Source of the DNA: Sipunculus nudus
Lineage: Eukaryota; Annelida; Sipuncula; Golfingiida; Sipunculidae
Reading direction: 5' to 3'
NCBI GenBank assembly: GCA_026874595.1
Contig: CM049308.1
Span: forward strand, 25,844,367 to 25,908,366
Length of the DNA stretch: 64,000 nt
Numbering within the stretch: position 1 is the stretch's first letter; every line of letters begins with the position of its first letter. The notes below the pieces were generated by a model. That model saw only the letters and a program-made list of their open reading frames with translations, did not search any database and was not told the DNA's origin. Position numbers and translations under genes: made by a program. Below are positions 11,232-23,929 of the stretch, in pieces.

Positions 11232-13700
11232 CCACCTTTTCTCTTCAGCAAACCTTTTCAAATTTATAATCTTAACTGTTAATGTATGTTAAAAAAATTG
11301 TCTCTCTTAAAATACAGAGACATAAAACATGTATTTTATCTATACGTTATATCAAATACTCCTGTATGCATATACGTCTTTCACTTCAATCTGTAAATAT
11401 AAAATAAAATTTTAATAAATAATAATGCAGTTGCCGTTTTTTTTTTTTTTTGTCTATCAAATGTATCACCAGCACCACAGTTTGAATGTGCTAGGCTATA
11501 GAGCACACCATGCATATCCAGGAGTTGTCCGAGTTTATGGTGCCTATGACTGGACATAATTTGATTAGCGGTTGGACAGATACTCAAAGAAGCTGGATGG
11601 AGAAACTGAACATCCCTGTGCAGAAAGTGAGACAATCCTTGTCGATGGAAATTCGGAAAGATTTGTTGCGATTTTGCTTTCAAATTTTAAAGCACGTTAG
11701 ATTGAAAATAAAACAGTTAAGCGACTGACATAAGTGTTATATATGATACTAAAGTGTTATATATGATACTATAAACAAATGATATATGTTTAGTCGGATG
11801 GTAATTAATTGACATTTTAGTCTCACTGGGTTGAAATAAAGAAGACAATATACCTGGTCCTCCTCCTAATTAACGCTCCTCTGCATCTGTGAAATACTAA
11901 ATATTGCATGCAGTATTAAAGCTTGCATACAAGTACAACAGTGCCAATGTCTAAACTGACCATCACCCCCTGCTGCTGTAAGTTTCAAATTGGTCAGTTG
12001 TGCATGATGTAAAGACTGGCCCAATCGAAGTAATGGTAAAAACATAATTCCTCCCACTAACAGAGTCATCAAACTTCGCTTTGTCGCAAAGCTTAGAACT
12101 GGTACTCCCACCTCGCGGCACAAAAAAAAAAAAATAACTAAAGTACGGCTCTCGGGCCGACTAGTCATTAGTGATAAGAACTGGCACGGAGTTAGGTCAA
12201 TTGGTACATTGAAACACTTTTTAAGCATTTTATTAGTAAACGAAAATAATAAAGCCCAGGCAGGGCTATGGTACACATGAATAATCATATATTTTAACAT
12301 CTTGTACCACCTGATGGTTTTCTGTCTACGATATTACCAGCTGCACAAATAATAAAAAGGGAACGACAGGATCGTGCTTATATTTAAAAGGTAAAACACC
12401 AGGAAAGTATCGAAGATGCATCGAATGCCCATCCAACTTATCCCAAATGGCGACAGAGCAAAATTGCGGATCAGCTTCGAGATATTGGTATTTATAGGTT
12501 TGCGCAAACTCTCAGGAAAGAAATTGTCAACAGCTTGTTGTAGAATGCTGTTATATGCTTATACAACACACCTTAGTCGTTACGTAGATGGGAACAATTA
12601 CGAAAGATACGTCAAGCAAATTCCGGGAAAAAAAACATGGTGACCACATCACCATGCAACGTCGTAGTGATCCCTTTCATGTAAATTATAAAATGGGTGT
12701 TAAAAAAGAAAAAGTAAATATATATTTGCTTTCATGATAGAGGTTTTCTACTGACAATGGGAATTTATATTTATATTCAAAGTATTTATAAAAAGAGATT
12801 GATGTTAAGCTCAGCCGACGGTAAATGATCTGAGCTCAAGCAATGACATTTAGTCTGACATCCATTCAGTATGTTATTATGTGTTTTCTTTTGTATTATG
12901 TAATTGTATTATGTGTGGATTGTGGGCCTACTTGTCTCTATCCAAGGGACCATTCAAAACGTAACTTTCTAGGTCATTACCTATATAAATGGCGTAAAAA
13001 TCTTTGGCATGATAAAACTTAGCAACGGAGGGCGGTTTCTAACAAATGTTTAATATTATGTTTTTAATTATTGGTAAATGTTTAATTAAAAAATCTATTT
13101 GATATCACTATGTCATGATTAAGCTTTTTTTAAATTTTAAATAAAATGTGTTTCAGTCTGTCGAATAACATTCGTATACAAATCTAAAATAATTTTTTTA
13201 TCCCGGAATGCGTTTCTTTTTCGAAGGTGAAATGCCAAGAACTGTTAAAGTGTGTGGCAGAAATGCCGTAGTCAGACCTGACGGGATCTATCAAGGTGGC
13301 ACTTCAGTGGGGAAATTCATCAGCAGCTATAAAAGTAATCATAAATTTTTTTAAAAGATTTTTATTGATACAAAAGAATAATATAGACGCACAGTGGTTA
13401 TAATGTATATACATGCAGTGTATCAAAGGGGATTTGGGCGCAAGCCGGGGAGCTTAGGTTTGCCCTTTCCCATACAATACACCAGACATTAATTCAAACA
13501 GATGTCATATTTATAGGGGCATATAATGAGTTGTTTGCAGATGGTAACGGTTGGTTTGTTATTCTATATAATTAATACGGAGTTGGGTTTTTTTCTAGAC
13601 CAAGGTTTACCTGCTTCCGTTCTGATTTGACTCTCCAAATTCGGCAGACGTAGGCTCTTCTAGGACAAGTTTGTTTTATTTTGCGGGATTATATCCTATT
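11232..13700. other. mostly unassigned DNA
   Basis: Contains a T-run near 11438, a 21-bp direct duplication (GTGTTATATATGATACTA) at ~11731-11772, and an A-run near 12122. Open frames at 11510-11728, 11866-12300 (minus) and 12416-12643 lack motifs I recognise. Confidence 0.4.
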
Positions 13701-13769
13701 GAGCTGAATAATTAATAACTTTTAATATTTCCCCATTAGGTGCCCCTATTTCTTTTGTGCTGCAGGGTC

Positions 13770-14010
13770 CTCCACGCCTGTGACGCTTTTTCAGGTGGCG
13801 CCTCGTGGGTTTTTCACTGGCCTGTAGACCGTGGCCAGAGCGCATGCCCTGCCCAAAAGGCATTTCCGTGCAATACGCGGTCACGCAGGTCTACTATAAT
13901 CCCCATCGACCCCCCCCCCCCCCCCCCCCCCATACTCATTATAACGCCTCTAAAGGAATTTTCTATCTCAAAAGAAAGTAAAGGTTTTAATCCAAAGACC
14001 GATTTCAATG
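13770..14010. repeat. dispersed repeat, copy 1 (pair with ~14615-14745)
   Basis: The blocks 'TGTGACGCTTTTTCAGGTGGC', 'TAATCCCCATCGAC' and 'ATTATAACGCCTCTAAAGG' recur in the same order and diverged form at about 14618-14745. The copy includes a C-run of about 23 bases at 13910-13932. Confidence 0.5.
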
Positions 14011-14614
14011 CGAGGGCTTTTCAGTTTGGTCAACACTGGGCACTGAGTCCAGTGATGTGACCACCGTTTGACGTTTTTTTATGGGTTACAGGTATGTGAT
14101 GTTTATACATTCAAAAAGTATCTTTCGGAGCGAATGTAGAATCACTCACGCACTGTCTTGACTAGCTATGTGTGTATACAGACGGACGTAATGGTGATTA
14201 GAATTAATGTAATGAAGAAGTAAGAGGCAGTTGAAAATAAGTGACGAAATTAAGACAGAAGAAGATTATATTGTTAAGATGTGTTGTCTGTAGGGACGGT
14301 GAAACATGAAAAAAAGTCACCAGTACATCTTTAAATTGATAACAAACTAGAATATGTAGTCAGGACGTACAGACCTCCAACAGAATCTCCTTTAATATCA
14401 GTCGTGTTCATGTGTACATGCGTTTCATGTGTGTACGTTATGCTTCAGTATCACGAGTTCACCTTGCGAGTGGCTGGACTAATAAATACGAATCGATGAC
14501 TTCCACACGAGGACAAAGGAATGGTCCTTTGTCATAATGGTTTATTAGAAAATACATATTGTGGTGATTCTTATAACCTCCAAAATGAAACTGAAATTTT
14601 CAGCATAACATTTT

Positions 14615-14745
14615 TCGCCTGTCACGCTTTTCAGGAGGCGACCTGTAATCCCCACTGAACCTCATTTCCATTATATCGCCTGTTAAGCAACCTTTACTCT
14701 GTCTAAAGGAAGTAAAAATTTTAAATTCAAGCGCGGAATACATGT
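14615..14745. repeat. dispersed repeat, copy 2
   Basis: Diverged partner of 13770-14010, sharing CACGCTTTTCAGGAGGCGAC, TAATCCCCACTGAAC and ATTATATCGCCTGTTAAG in order. Family unknown. Confidence 0.45.
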
Positions 14746-14749
14746 CCAC

Positions 14750-16150
14750 GTGAATCTTTTAATAGGGAGCACTTTTCCGTTGAGTGGACACAGAGAGCAG
14801 AGACCCTTTACACGATCATCGTTTTATAGGTTTACAGGGGTATACCCCCAAATATATTTCTTTTGTGGAATTGTGATTATGACACTTAAGAAAAAAAATA
14901 TTTTGGTGATTCCGGTTACCTTCAATTTGTAATGGATTACGTATTCAGTTTTAGTCTACCCTTCTACAAATTGTCAGCAAAATCTATATATTACATTTTG
15001 CGTTAATTTGCTGAAAGACAATGCAAAGAACCAAGGCTGAAGTGGTTTCTTGGCTAAATGCTTTCATCGAAATTTATCAACCTGCTTTCTTTTTATCTTT
15101 TTATCTGGGAGAGTTGTTAATTTTGCATCAGACCTGCTTATTCCATGACAATTTACAGTACTTGAACAAAAAACTTAATATTTTTTGTATATATTTTTGT
15201 GGCCCTTTCTTTTTCACATTGGCAGCTATATGTTTCGTGTACAAGAGACTTCAACGACATATGTATGTATACAAATAACGCATGTGTCTATTAACATGCC
15301 TAAGGCCTTATCCCTCAACTGACTTCACTGAATAAACATCGTGTTTCATGATGTCGCCTGAGCTTTAACTATTAAAAAGCATTTTTCATATAATTTCATG
15401 GTGGATGCTTCTTTATACAATCGTTATATCTACGATATTTCCCAAGCAATGACGCTGTCGCACCTATGATGTTTATCGAAAAAAATCTTCTCACTTAAAA
15501 ATTCGTACACCCTGTATATGCCTCACGTCTCTTTCCAAAACGTATATTTTGTGTGATTTCTGGAAGGGAATAATTTTTCTTTCTATGTTGATATTTTGGT
15601 GGAGGGTGTTCCTGGAGAATTCAAGCAGAAGTAATCGTTATATCATATAAGTGAAACACATGACAAAAGTTCCTGCAATAACCTTAGGATTAAAATATGC
15701 GTCGTTTAGTTCCTATCAGCTCATTACAAAAATATGCATCAGACAGAGCCGTTGATTTTTACACGGGTGCAGCTAGTATATAATAATGCCTTGTATGTTA
15801 TTTGTGATGTTGGATTAGTAGATGTAATGTAGTTTATAATATAGGGATGTTGTTTTGGTATGTGGTGTCTTACTGCTGAGTTAGACTGGTTTGTCTATAT
15901 TATGTTTTGAAACGTTTTGTCTCAGTAATGAATAATAAGACTTGTTAAAAAATTTTGATATCGAATTCTTGATTCATTTTGGTATCATCAAGCAACAAAG
16001 TTTTAACAGGTAAGTTTAATGGGAGGTGAATGAGCAGGGAACCTACTGTTTTCAGAAATCTTTATTCGACATCAGGTATGGATGGAGGATCTGAAAGACA
16101 CAATGATAAAACAGGTTTAAATTTAAATGTTAATTAACTTCGCTTATACT
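14750..16150. other. unassigned AT-rich DNA
   Basis: A frame at 15021-15278 would encode a hydrophobic peptide with two membrane-like stretches. AT-rich DNA produces such frames by chance and there is no supporting motif. Confidence 0.4.
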
Positions 16151-16152
16151 AT

Positions 16153-16440
16153 CTAAATAACTACTTGTATGTAAGGTCGGTTCTGCAGGTAATCCTCTAG
16201 TAAGTACTTATTTCTTCTATGGGTAGAATATAGAGGACATTGTAGGAATAAGTGATTTTCGTCCTCCACTGGATATCCGCACTGGCAGGACAAGTGATTT
16301 TCTTCCTCCACTGGATATCCGCACTGGCAGGACATGGTTTCAGTTATCTGGCGGAGGAATTTATGATAGTTAAGGTTATCTGGTGTTCTAATACACTGTG
16401 GTATTTTCATTTTAAAGAAGGGGAACCCCTGTGGTCTCAA
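16153..16440 (-). pseudogene. LINE C-terminal zinc-knuckle fragment
   Basis: The minus-strand frame encodes the Cys-His motif found after the reverse transcriptase of many non-LTR retrotransposons: C-x-CG...E-x-x-HL-x(2)-C-P-x-Y, here CQCGYPVEDENHLFLQC. The upstream half of the motif is duplicated by a 42-bp tandem repeat (about 16249-16290 and 16291-16332), so CQCGYPVE occurs twice. No RT core is present nearby. This is a 5'-truncated LINE copy. Confidence 0.6.
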
Positions 16441-16519
16441 ACAGTTACAAGAAAGGCTGGAAGAGGACGTGACAGCGACATGTCTGCGGAGGTGAAATAT
16501 TATCCAGTTGAATCATAAA

Positions 16520-17920
16520 AATGTTACAGTATATCAGTCAGACTGATTTCCAGGTCATCTTTAAATGCAACCAAACACAAATAATGCATTCTTCTTGGTC
16601 TTGCCAGTGAAGCTTGTTTTATTGGTAAATTAGGTAGAATTTTGTTATATGTTATGATATTGGCTCCCAGAAATTATACATGATTTGTGATATCAACTCT
16701 AGTACGGATTTTAAAATTAAAATCCATACTTATGTTTCAACAAGTTTAGGACTAAGAATTCAAAAGTATGACTTGCATTGTTTGCAAGTACATATTTCAT
16801 TTAAATTAAGACTGCTGTCTCTGGTGATTTAATACATTGTGTTTTTTTTAAACGAGGGACTCTGTCTTGATGAAACAGAGAGAAAAAGAAGAAACTGACA
16901 GCTCTGAGCTAGGTGAAGATAAAATTTACAGCAGGAATAATGATGGGTCTGTGTACTTTATTCATCAGTTAGTACATTTTTCTATATGCATTATTAGGTA
17001 ATCTTGTTACCACTGTATAATATATAGTTCTAAGCAGCATGCCTTCAGTTCAGTCTTCATTAGTGAAATCTTTGAAAGTTTGGGGCTACATTGATTGAAT
17101 ATCTAATTTTAGCGTAGCGCAAGGCAGGCTGGGAACCATGCTACTATAAAAGTCGGTTAAAAAGGGAAACTAGCCCACCTATCCGCGAGAAGAGATTCGA
17201 TGTTCAGTTCCCACCAGCAAGGATTGAAGTGCTCAAATGTCCCCGAAATAATTGCATATCCCCTGAGTTAATTGCATCAAAGACTCGCAGAATTTTTTTT
17301 TTAACGGCAAGTTATGCGAAATTTGTCCAGAACTTCGAAATGTAACCCCTTATACCATAGTTCATTCTTGGCAGCTGACCCTTATTAACTTGTTTGTGAA
17401 ATGATCGAAGACAAATATTGACAGCTAACTTTACAAGAAATGTCATACCATTTTTATAATTGTTTTCAGAATATACTGAGATTTTAAGTAAGAGTTATAC
17501 TTTTTTTTCTCACGTACCCACAACTAACTTTTACTGACCTGCCTTCAACTTACTTTTACACGTCCTTTTCAGCTTTTGGATCCAGAGCTTATCACAGCTA
17601 CAATTAAGATAATTGGACTTGAAAAAGAGGGACACCTAAAGTTTGCTGGTTTTGAAAGACGATGCACTAGAAACGCTAGAAGAAAAGTGCATCGAAATGG
17701 TGTGCAATGAAGAACTACTTGTTGGAACCTTTGGAACATCAGAGAACGATCAACTGCTCAAACGTATGTGCATCAGAAAAACGACCAACTGCTCAAACGT
17801 ATGTGCACAGGTCGCATACAAGTGCATGTGCAAGATATATACATTTTGAATATTTTTTTATTTGGTTCTTGAAGAGTAAAATGTCTTAATATTTAATTCA
17901 TCAACCATATATTTAATTAA
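16520..17920. other. unassigned DNA with one exon-like patch
   Basis: Mostly AT-rich. At about 17573-17640 a CTTTTCAG acceptor-like site precedes an open stretch (LLDPELITATIKIIGLEKEG), and a 24-bp segment is duplicated at ~17748-17808. I cannot assign either. Confidence 0.35.
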
Positions 17921-18167
17921 ACTTTATGCTCCAAACAAGATAGCAGAACAAATTACATTTGACAAACCATCTCTTTAATTTAATTAAAAGATACATGGAT
18001 TACAATGATGAAATAATTCTAGGAGGTGATCTTAATATAATATACAGTGCTGAATAATGAATAAGATGAAAAGAACTGGACTTGTCAAGATACAAGTTAT
18101 ATAAAGCATCTTGGAAAAATGTTGATTATTTTGGGGTAAATTGGTATAGTTTTAGAGTATCCACATA

Positions 18168-18464
18168 AGGGGGCTTTTCCATGTGCGCGGCAGTTCTGCC
18201 GCGCGGCAAACGCATGCCTTCCTAACAGCTGAACGGACTTAAACATACGAGTACGGGGAAACCCCACATGTGACGTCATTTAAGCGGAATACCCATGCGT
18301 TTGCCGCGGCATACGCAGAAATCTAGCACTGTTGGATTCCAAAACTGACGCGTGCGTTTGCCGCGCGGCAATCGCATACATGGAAATAGCACATGACTTT
18401 TAAACTTGTTGGATTTTTGCCGTGCGGCAAACGCTCGCAAAACGCGTACATGGAAAAGCACCCT
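18168..18464. mobile_element. MITE with ~22-bp TIRs and palindromic GCCGCGCGGC repeats
   Basis: The left end AGGGGGCTTTTCCATG and right end CATGGAAAAGCACCCT are inverted, about 20 of 22 matching out to GCGCG/CGCGT. The interior holds four or more copies of TTTGCCGCGCGGCAAACGC-like palindromic words (near 18185, 18298, 18352, 18417). A TA dinucleotide flanks both sides, but the exact TSD is ambiguous. The element interrupts the L1-like endonuclease region. Superfamily not assigned. Confidence 0.65.
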
Positions 18465-18949
18465 ATGAAAGGTTACACATGGAGGTGTGAAAATATATGT
18501 TGTAGATTTGACTATTGGTCTGTATCTAAAAAAATACATGATATAATAACAGATGTTGGTATTCTCCTATAAGTAAAATCTGATAACTGGGCAATTGCAA
18601 CGAATATAGAGGAACTGAGTTGGAAAAAAAGGTAAAGGATATTGGACACTGAATTTTATTATATTACAAGAAGCTAATTTTGTGACAGGAATAAATTCAG
18701 CAAGGTCTCTATGGGTACAGAAATGAGAAAATATAGATGATGACAGATTCAAATCGGATTTGCCAAATAGAAAATTAGACAATTTGTATTAATCATTGTG
18801 TTAAGAGAGCAATAGAGAGGAAATTGGAGGAAAGAGATTTGAATAAAATATTTAAAATTCAGTATTGAACTTTTGAAAAAAAAAACGTCAGGAAACGTTA
18901 AGGGTGAAACAGATACTATAAAAATAAAATAAGAAGATAATGATCACCG

Positions 18950-19030
18950 GCTTCTGTGGCTAAGAGGTAGAGTTCGAGTCTCAGGCGAGGCGGTGAGGTT
19001 TTTCACGGTCGGCCCCCACCCAGGGTGAAC
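18950..19030 (+). repeat. tRNA-derived SINE-like fragment
   Basis: TGGCTAAGAGGTAGAG resembles a pol III A box and TTCGAGTCTC a B box, with the sequence between them deleted. The CACCCAGGGTGAACAA tail resembles SINE bodies. It is nested in the L1-like remnant. Confidence 0.4.
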
Positions 19031-19789
19031 AAATTTAACTGGATGCATTAATTAAATATATACAGAGGAAAATTGCATTAGAAGAATGCTAAAATGCTCT
19101 AAAAACATTTCCAGCCAACAAAAGTCCAGGTAATGATGGATTGACAGTTGAATTTTATATGACAATATTGGTCTCTTTTTGGCACTTTAAATACAAGTCC
19201 CGGTAATGATGGATTAACAGTTGAATTTTATAAATAAAAAAAAAATTGGTCTCTTTTTGGCAGTTTAATGATAAATCCTTTAATTAGTCAACTGGGGGTG
19301 ACTTTTCTAGCTCACAAAAACAAGCAGTAATCAATTTCATTGATAAGAAAAAAAAGAAGATAGACCCTTATTAGAAATGGAGGCCAATAGCACTTTTGAA
19401 AAAAAAAGAAGATTGACCCTTATTAGAAATGGAGGCCAATATCACTTTTGAACGATGGTCCCTTATTAGAAATGGAGGCCAATAGCACTTTTGAAAAAAA
19501 AGAAGATTGACCCTTATTAGAAATGGAGGCCAATATCACTTTTGAACGATGGTCATAAAATTCTATCAAAAACTCGACTTTGATAAAGCGTTCGATTCCT
19601 TAGAATGGAAAGTCATATTTTTTGTACTAAAAATTCAATTTTCCTCAAACATTTAATAATTGGATACACATACTTTATAATAAAATAAGGGGAAACACTA
19701 GCTAACTTTAATGTCCAGGGAGGGATTAGACAAGGATATCCCTTGTCTCCATATTTATTCATACTGGCGGCTGAATGATACTGAATGTA

Positions 19790-20925
19790 TTTGGCTCGGG
19801 ACTATTTTGGACCAATTCTTCGGAGCATAAATGATCGTCATCAAGGTTGTGTGTATCACGGTTTATTTTGTCAAACGCTTTTGATAAATCAAGGCCTGGA
19901 CGCACGGCGCATCTTCCCATCTTCTATTCGCTCATTAATTTTATCACCGTTTTTTCGGGTTGCATATTGCTCTATTGGTAGATGTGAAGCAAATTTTCGG
20001 GGCTTGGTTGTAAGGAAAATTAAATTGCAATTTTATTGGTCATTTAACCATTTTGAATAAATTTCATTTTATATGTGGTATATTTATAGTTATTGCTTCA
20101 TTAAGAATCTTTTTTAATAAAATGAGTTCTAGAACTGATCGCAAATTTGCGCTTTTTGCATCCTTACAGGTGCGTCCATATATTTTTGTTTTAGACAAAA
20201 CAGTTATTCTGAAACGGTAATAATATCCATCTAATTGGGAATGCTGACTTCGACAAGTCTTTAGTGTGGTTTCCTCGCTTTGTGGTCTGAGAGACTTGAT
20301 GGTCCTCACAACTACAGTCGCTCTCTCAGATCGAACGCACCCTCAAGAAAACACATGAAACAAGTCCTCAAAGCACGAACCTGCTGTGACACTGAAACTT
20401 ACAAGCAACGTTCAGATACACAAGACTAGCTGAAACTTGCAGTTGGGTCCTGATATGTTTGTACATTTCACAGCACTGGATGTCAGACAGGACTGAAGTC
20501 GTTCCTCGAGTCACGTGTTACTGACAAACCCATAAAAAACCCGGAATATTTTCAGCGGACCTGTTTCCTTTGACTGTCTATGACTATTTGGCTCATTAAT
20601 TTTACTCCAGGAAACACTTGATGAAAGAAAATTGCGAATGACATCAGTCGCTCAAAAAAGCAAGCGTCCTACATAAATAATTTTTTTACACATTTAAAAT
20701 GGCTTTTCCAAGCGATTTGTGGCTCTTGTCAAAGAAATCCAAATTAAATCTCTGAATTTGAAGAAGTACACATTTTGTCCCTAGTGTGGTAATTCACACT
20801 TAATTTTTACTGATATTAAAGATGTACTCTTGTTCATAATCTCACGAATTTAATTTGACCCGAGCTTCAAGACAACTGAACTTAGGCGGTCACCATGTAT
20901 GTAGGTTTATCCAGCAATTTTTCCG
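19790..20925. other. unassigned DNA
   Basis: No motif recognised. Open frames at 19785-20060 and 20064-20309 have no family features. Confidence 0.4.
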
Positions 20926-20928
20926 TTA

Positions 20929-21559
20929 TCTGTTTTTTATGCCCCCGCCACAAAATGGCCGGGGCAAAAAGTTTTACCCATGTCCGTCATTCCGTAATCA
21001 TAGTTGTACGGACTTTTTTTCGCAGTGCCTGCAGATATTGGCCTGATTTTTTATGTGTGGGCAGATAATGACCAGTTACATATCAAGTTCGCCTTTCGTC
21101 CCGGTTGACCTACTTTTGACCATTTTACGGCTCCTTAACTTATAAATTTTCATGACAAATACACATGTACGGACTTTTTTTCGCAATGCCTGAAGATATT
21201 GGCCTGATTTTTGATGTGTGGGCAGATATTGACCATTTACAGATCGAGTTCGCGTTTCGTCCCAGTTGACCTACTTTTCACCGTTTTACGGCTCCTGAAC
21301 ATAGAAAATTTCATGAAAAATAGAAATTTTCATGACAAATACACATGTACGGACTTTTTTTTCGCAATGCCTGCAGATATTGGCCTGATTTTTGTTGTGT
21401 GGGCAGATAATGACCAGTTACAGATAGAGTTCGCGTTTTGTCCCCGTTGACCTACTCTTGACCATACGACACCTCCTGAACTTAAAAAAAATTACAAAAT
21501 TTAACAAATGTTTCTAATTTGCCCAGGCGGGGGCATTCGTGTCGTTCCGACACATCTAG
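20929..21559 (+). mobile_element. Helitron-like (HINE) family B element, complete
   Basis: Complete and compact. TC and a T-run lead into ATGCCCCCGCC (20939-20949) with the inner inverted arm GGCCGGGGCA. The core has about three units, each with 'CCTGCAGATATTGGCCTGAT' and TTGACCTACTTTTGACC-type words. The 3' end carries the exact inverted motif GGCGGGGGCAT (21526-21536), a perfect 6-bp hairpin GTGTCG-TTC-CGACAC (21539-21553), then AT-CTAG (21556-21559) before TT. This is the best-preserved example of the family B ends. Confidence 0.85.
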
Positions 21560-21569
21560 TTTAACATGC

Positions 21570-22820
21570 GTAAGCTTATACATCTTGAAATCTCAGCCAG
21601 GGATATTTTCAGAGATTAAATGGAATCGCCATATTAGGCGAACAAAACATTAAGAAAGTGCATGTGTTCTAAAGCTTGCCTTATGTGTAATATATAAACC
21701 CCAATCCATTTCATACTAATAATGTCGAATTACGTGCAAAGAAGAATTTTTCGAAATTAAGATAAGATAATAATTTGTATTAACAGTGTGATGACATGGT
21801 TTTACAGGACTATTTTTAATATTTTTTTATTATTGTAATGATAAAAAGATGGACGATATGAAATTCTATATGAATTGTAGAAGAAACTGGTTCATCAAAG
21901 ATATATTAAGATTAAATTGTAAATATAAAAATGCTTAAAAAAGTATGAAAATAAATGCACAAACTTTGCATTAAAGTTTCAAGGTAATTACATGTCCATA
22001 ATGTTGTTAACAGAAAATTTGTAAAAATATTACGCTACGTTTCTGGTAGTTCACGTTTCCGTTATTAATACTGTTATACCAACCAAGATTGTTAGGCGGG
22101 ACTGCCACTATTAAAGGGTTTGTATTTTCATTGGGACCAGGTCAAATCACCCCTCATATTCGATCAAACCACAATCCGGATTAATTTTGCTCTTTATGTA
22201 AATCAAATAACGCATTTTGACAGTGTAGATGTGAAAAAAATATTTCGGTGAAATTGCACTTGATCTAGATCAATGTTTTCCCATTATATATTTTCAATGA
22301 AGTGTTTGACAGTGTAATTGTACATAAACTGGTTGATCAGATCAGTTTAATGGATACTTTTTGAAAATCTGCATGGTATAGCAGTTACATAATATTATTT
22401 TAAACATAATATTTAGTTTAAGCTTACATTTTGTTCCATTTGCTGCACGTCTGTTGTCGAACACTCAATCACTCTTCTTCTGTTAATACTGTTCGGCAGA
22501 TAATCTTGAGGGGGTTACTTTGTGCTAAGTATACGACTTACAGTATGAGGGAAAGCTGGAAGTCTTCGCCAACAAAATATTAATAAATGCCAAACTGAAA
22601 AAAAAGTTACATTTATAGTTTTCATCTATTTCATTTTTAAAGTTATACTTTTGGACTGCCTATATAACATATAAAGTATTTTCAGTTTAAATGGTTTCTC
22701 TGAATAAAATCTATTTCAAATTCATAAACAAAAATTAATACAGCTGCAAATAGCCTCATGTACTATTTCATTGTCATTTATCGGCAATTTGTTACAGACA
22801 AGTGAAGTTTTATGGCTTAA
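21570..22820. other. unassigned AT-rich DNA
   Basis: Very AT-rich. I see nothing supportable in it. Confidence 0.5.
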
Positions 22821-22828
22821 CCTTTGCG

Positions 22829-23115
22829 GGGCCGGTGGTGCAATGTGCATGGTTCATGATCGATAGGTCATGAGTTTGAATCCAGGTCATGCAGACCCCA
22901 TACATGCACAGTCTTTTATTGAAGACAATGTCCGAATCACAAATGTTACTTTGTCCACTCAGCAGTTGAAATATATAGTAGTATAAACTGGGAAGGTAAC
23001 CTGCGATGGACTAGCGTCCCGTCCAGGAGGGGTTTTAATTCCTCAGACGCATCGCGCTACAGAAAGCGGGATAAGCTCGCGCCTGATCAGCCAGTTAGGC
23101 TCGGTTGAAAAAGGC
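22829..23115 (+). repeat. tRNA-derived SINE
   Basis: The head GGTGGTGCAATGTGCATGG fits a pol III A box and GAGTTTGAATCC a B box at tRNA-like spacing. A body follows with GGTAACCTGCGATGGACTAG and GTCCCGTCCAGG, conserved-looking words I associate with tRNA-derived SINEs of invertebrates. The tail is GGCTCGGTTGAAAAAGGCC. No TSD confirmed. Confidence 0.6.
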
Positions 23116-23335
23116 CAGCAGACTTTAACTGCTAAACAACCAGTTTAAAATGCGAAATTTGGTTTTCATTTGCTTGATAAAAATAATTACTGAATCAGTA
23201 AAAGGGCATCTGACAGGAAAATATATTTGACCTTGTAATGAATGTATAAGTGCACCTATGTATTTTATTGTATGTTTAGTGAAGGCAAAACTAAGCTGGT
23301 ACAGGGGCCAGGGGCTTGTTGCATAAAGGCATCGC

Positions 23336-23616
23336 CGGGCTGCGATACGTCGCACCCGCGTCACAAGCGTTCAAGTCGATTGCATAATACTCTCGCAGAC
23401 ATTGCTATGGCAGCCTACAGTGTTGGCCGGGAATCTTGGTGAAAACTTGTTTTTCACACTCAGTGATCGGCATCTACGTTTGGACTTTAACCTAAAATTT
23501 AACCTGAGCTTATCTTGGCAAAGGGGGAAAGGTAAGGAAGAGTCCTATATCTCGCCTAAGAAAAAGCGAAAGAACGCCATTTCACAAGAAACTCTTCTGG
23601 ATGTCAAAAATTAATT
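23336..23616 (+). repeat. dispersed repeat, copy 1 (inverse copy at 48960-49190)
   Basis: TATATCTCGCCTAAGAAAAAGCG and ACAAGAAACTCTTCTGGATGTCAAA near 23552-23612 recur on the minus strand at about 49075-49140 with few changes. The core of the repeat is open in one frame (SYISP-KKR...ETLLDVK) in both copies, hinting at a decayed coding segment of unknown identity. Confidence 0.5.
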
Positions 23617-23929
23617 ACAAAAAAAAAACACACTGTATCGTAGTCTGAAAAAAAAAACATATCTACAACGTCCAGCGGTTCACAATCTATTAATAGATTA
23701 ATACCACTTCAGACAGTCCAAGATTAAATGCCGGTACCAGTGAGAAAAGCGATTCTGTTCAGATATTGTTGCAATTTATGATGAAAGACCATTCAGCGGA
23801 AGTAATTAAATGTAGAATTAAGTCCAGAAAACAGCAAGTAAACTCGAGCTTAAGGACCGAAAAGGTATTTTACCTAATTATCGTTCTAACTCAGAAATCT
23901 GCTGTTTGCAGATTTACTTTTTAGCCCTC

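Larger units (their letters stand above)
17922..19785 (+). pseudogene. L1-like LINE remnant (endonuclease and reverse transcriptase pieces)
   Basis: Scattered pieces keep the order of an L1-type ORF2. LYAPNK at 17922 and ILGGDLN at ~18016 are endonuclease motifs. KSPGNDGLTVEFY near 19120, FDKAFDSLEW near 19576 and VQGGIRQGYPLSPYLFIL at 19711-19770 are reverse transcriptase blocks. The catalytic (F/Y)xDD block is not found. Frames are broken many times. The RT region is expanded by local duplications: the SPGNDGLTVEFY segment occurs twice, and a segment near 19355-19550 is amplified about four times. A MITE (18168-18464) and a SINE-like piece (~18950-19030) sit inside. It is dead and old. Confidence 0.75.

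Noticed and set aside
11866-12300. 144-codon minus-strand open frame
   Set aside because: Hydrophobic, biased composition, includes an A/T homopolymer, no family features.
15021-15278. small two-membrane-segment protein
   Set aside because: Expected by chance in AT-rich DNA; no promoter, splice or homology evidence.
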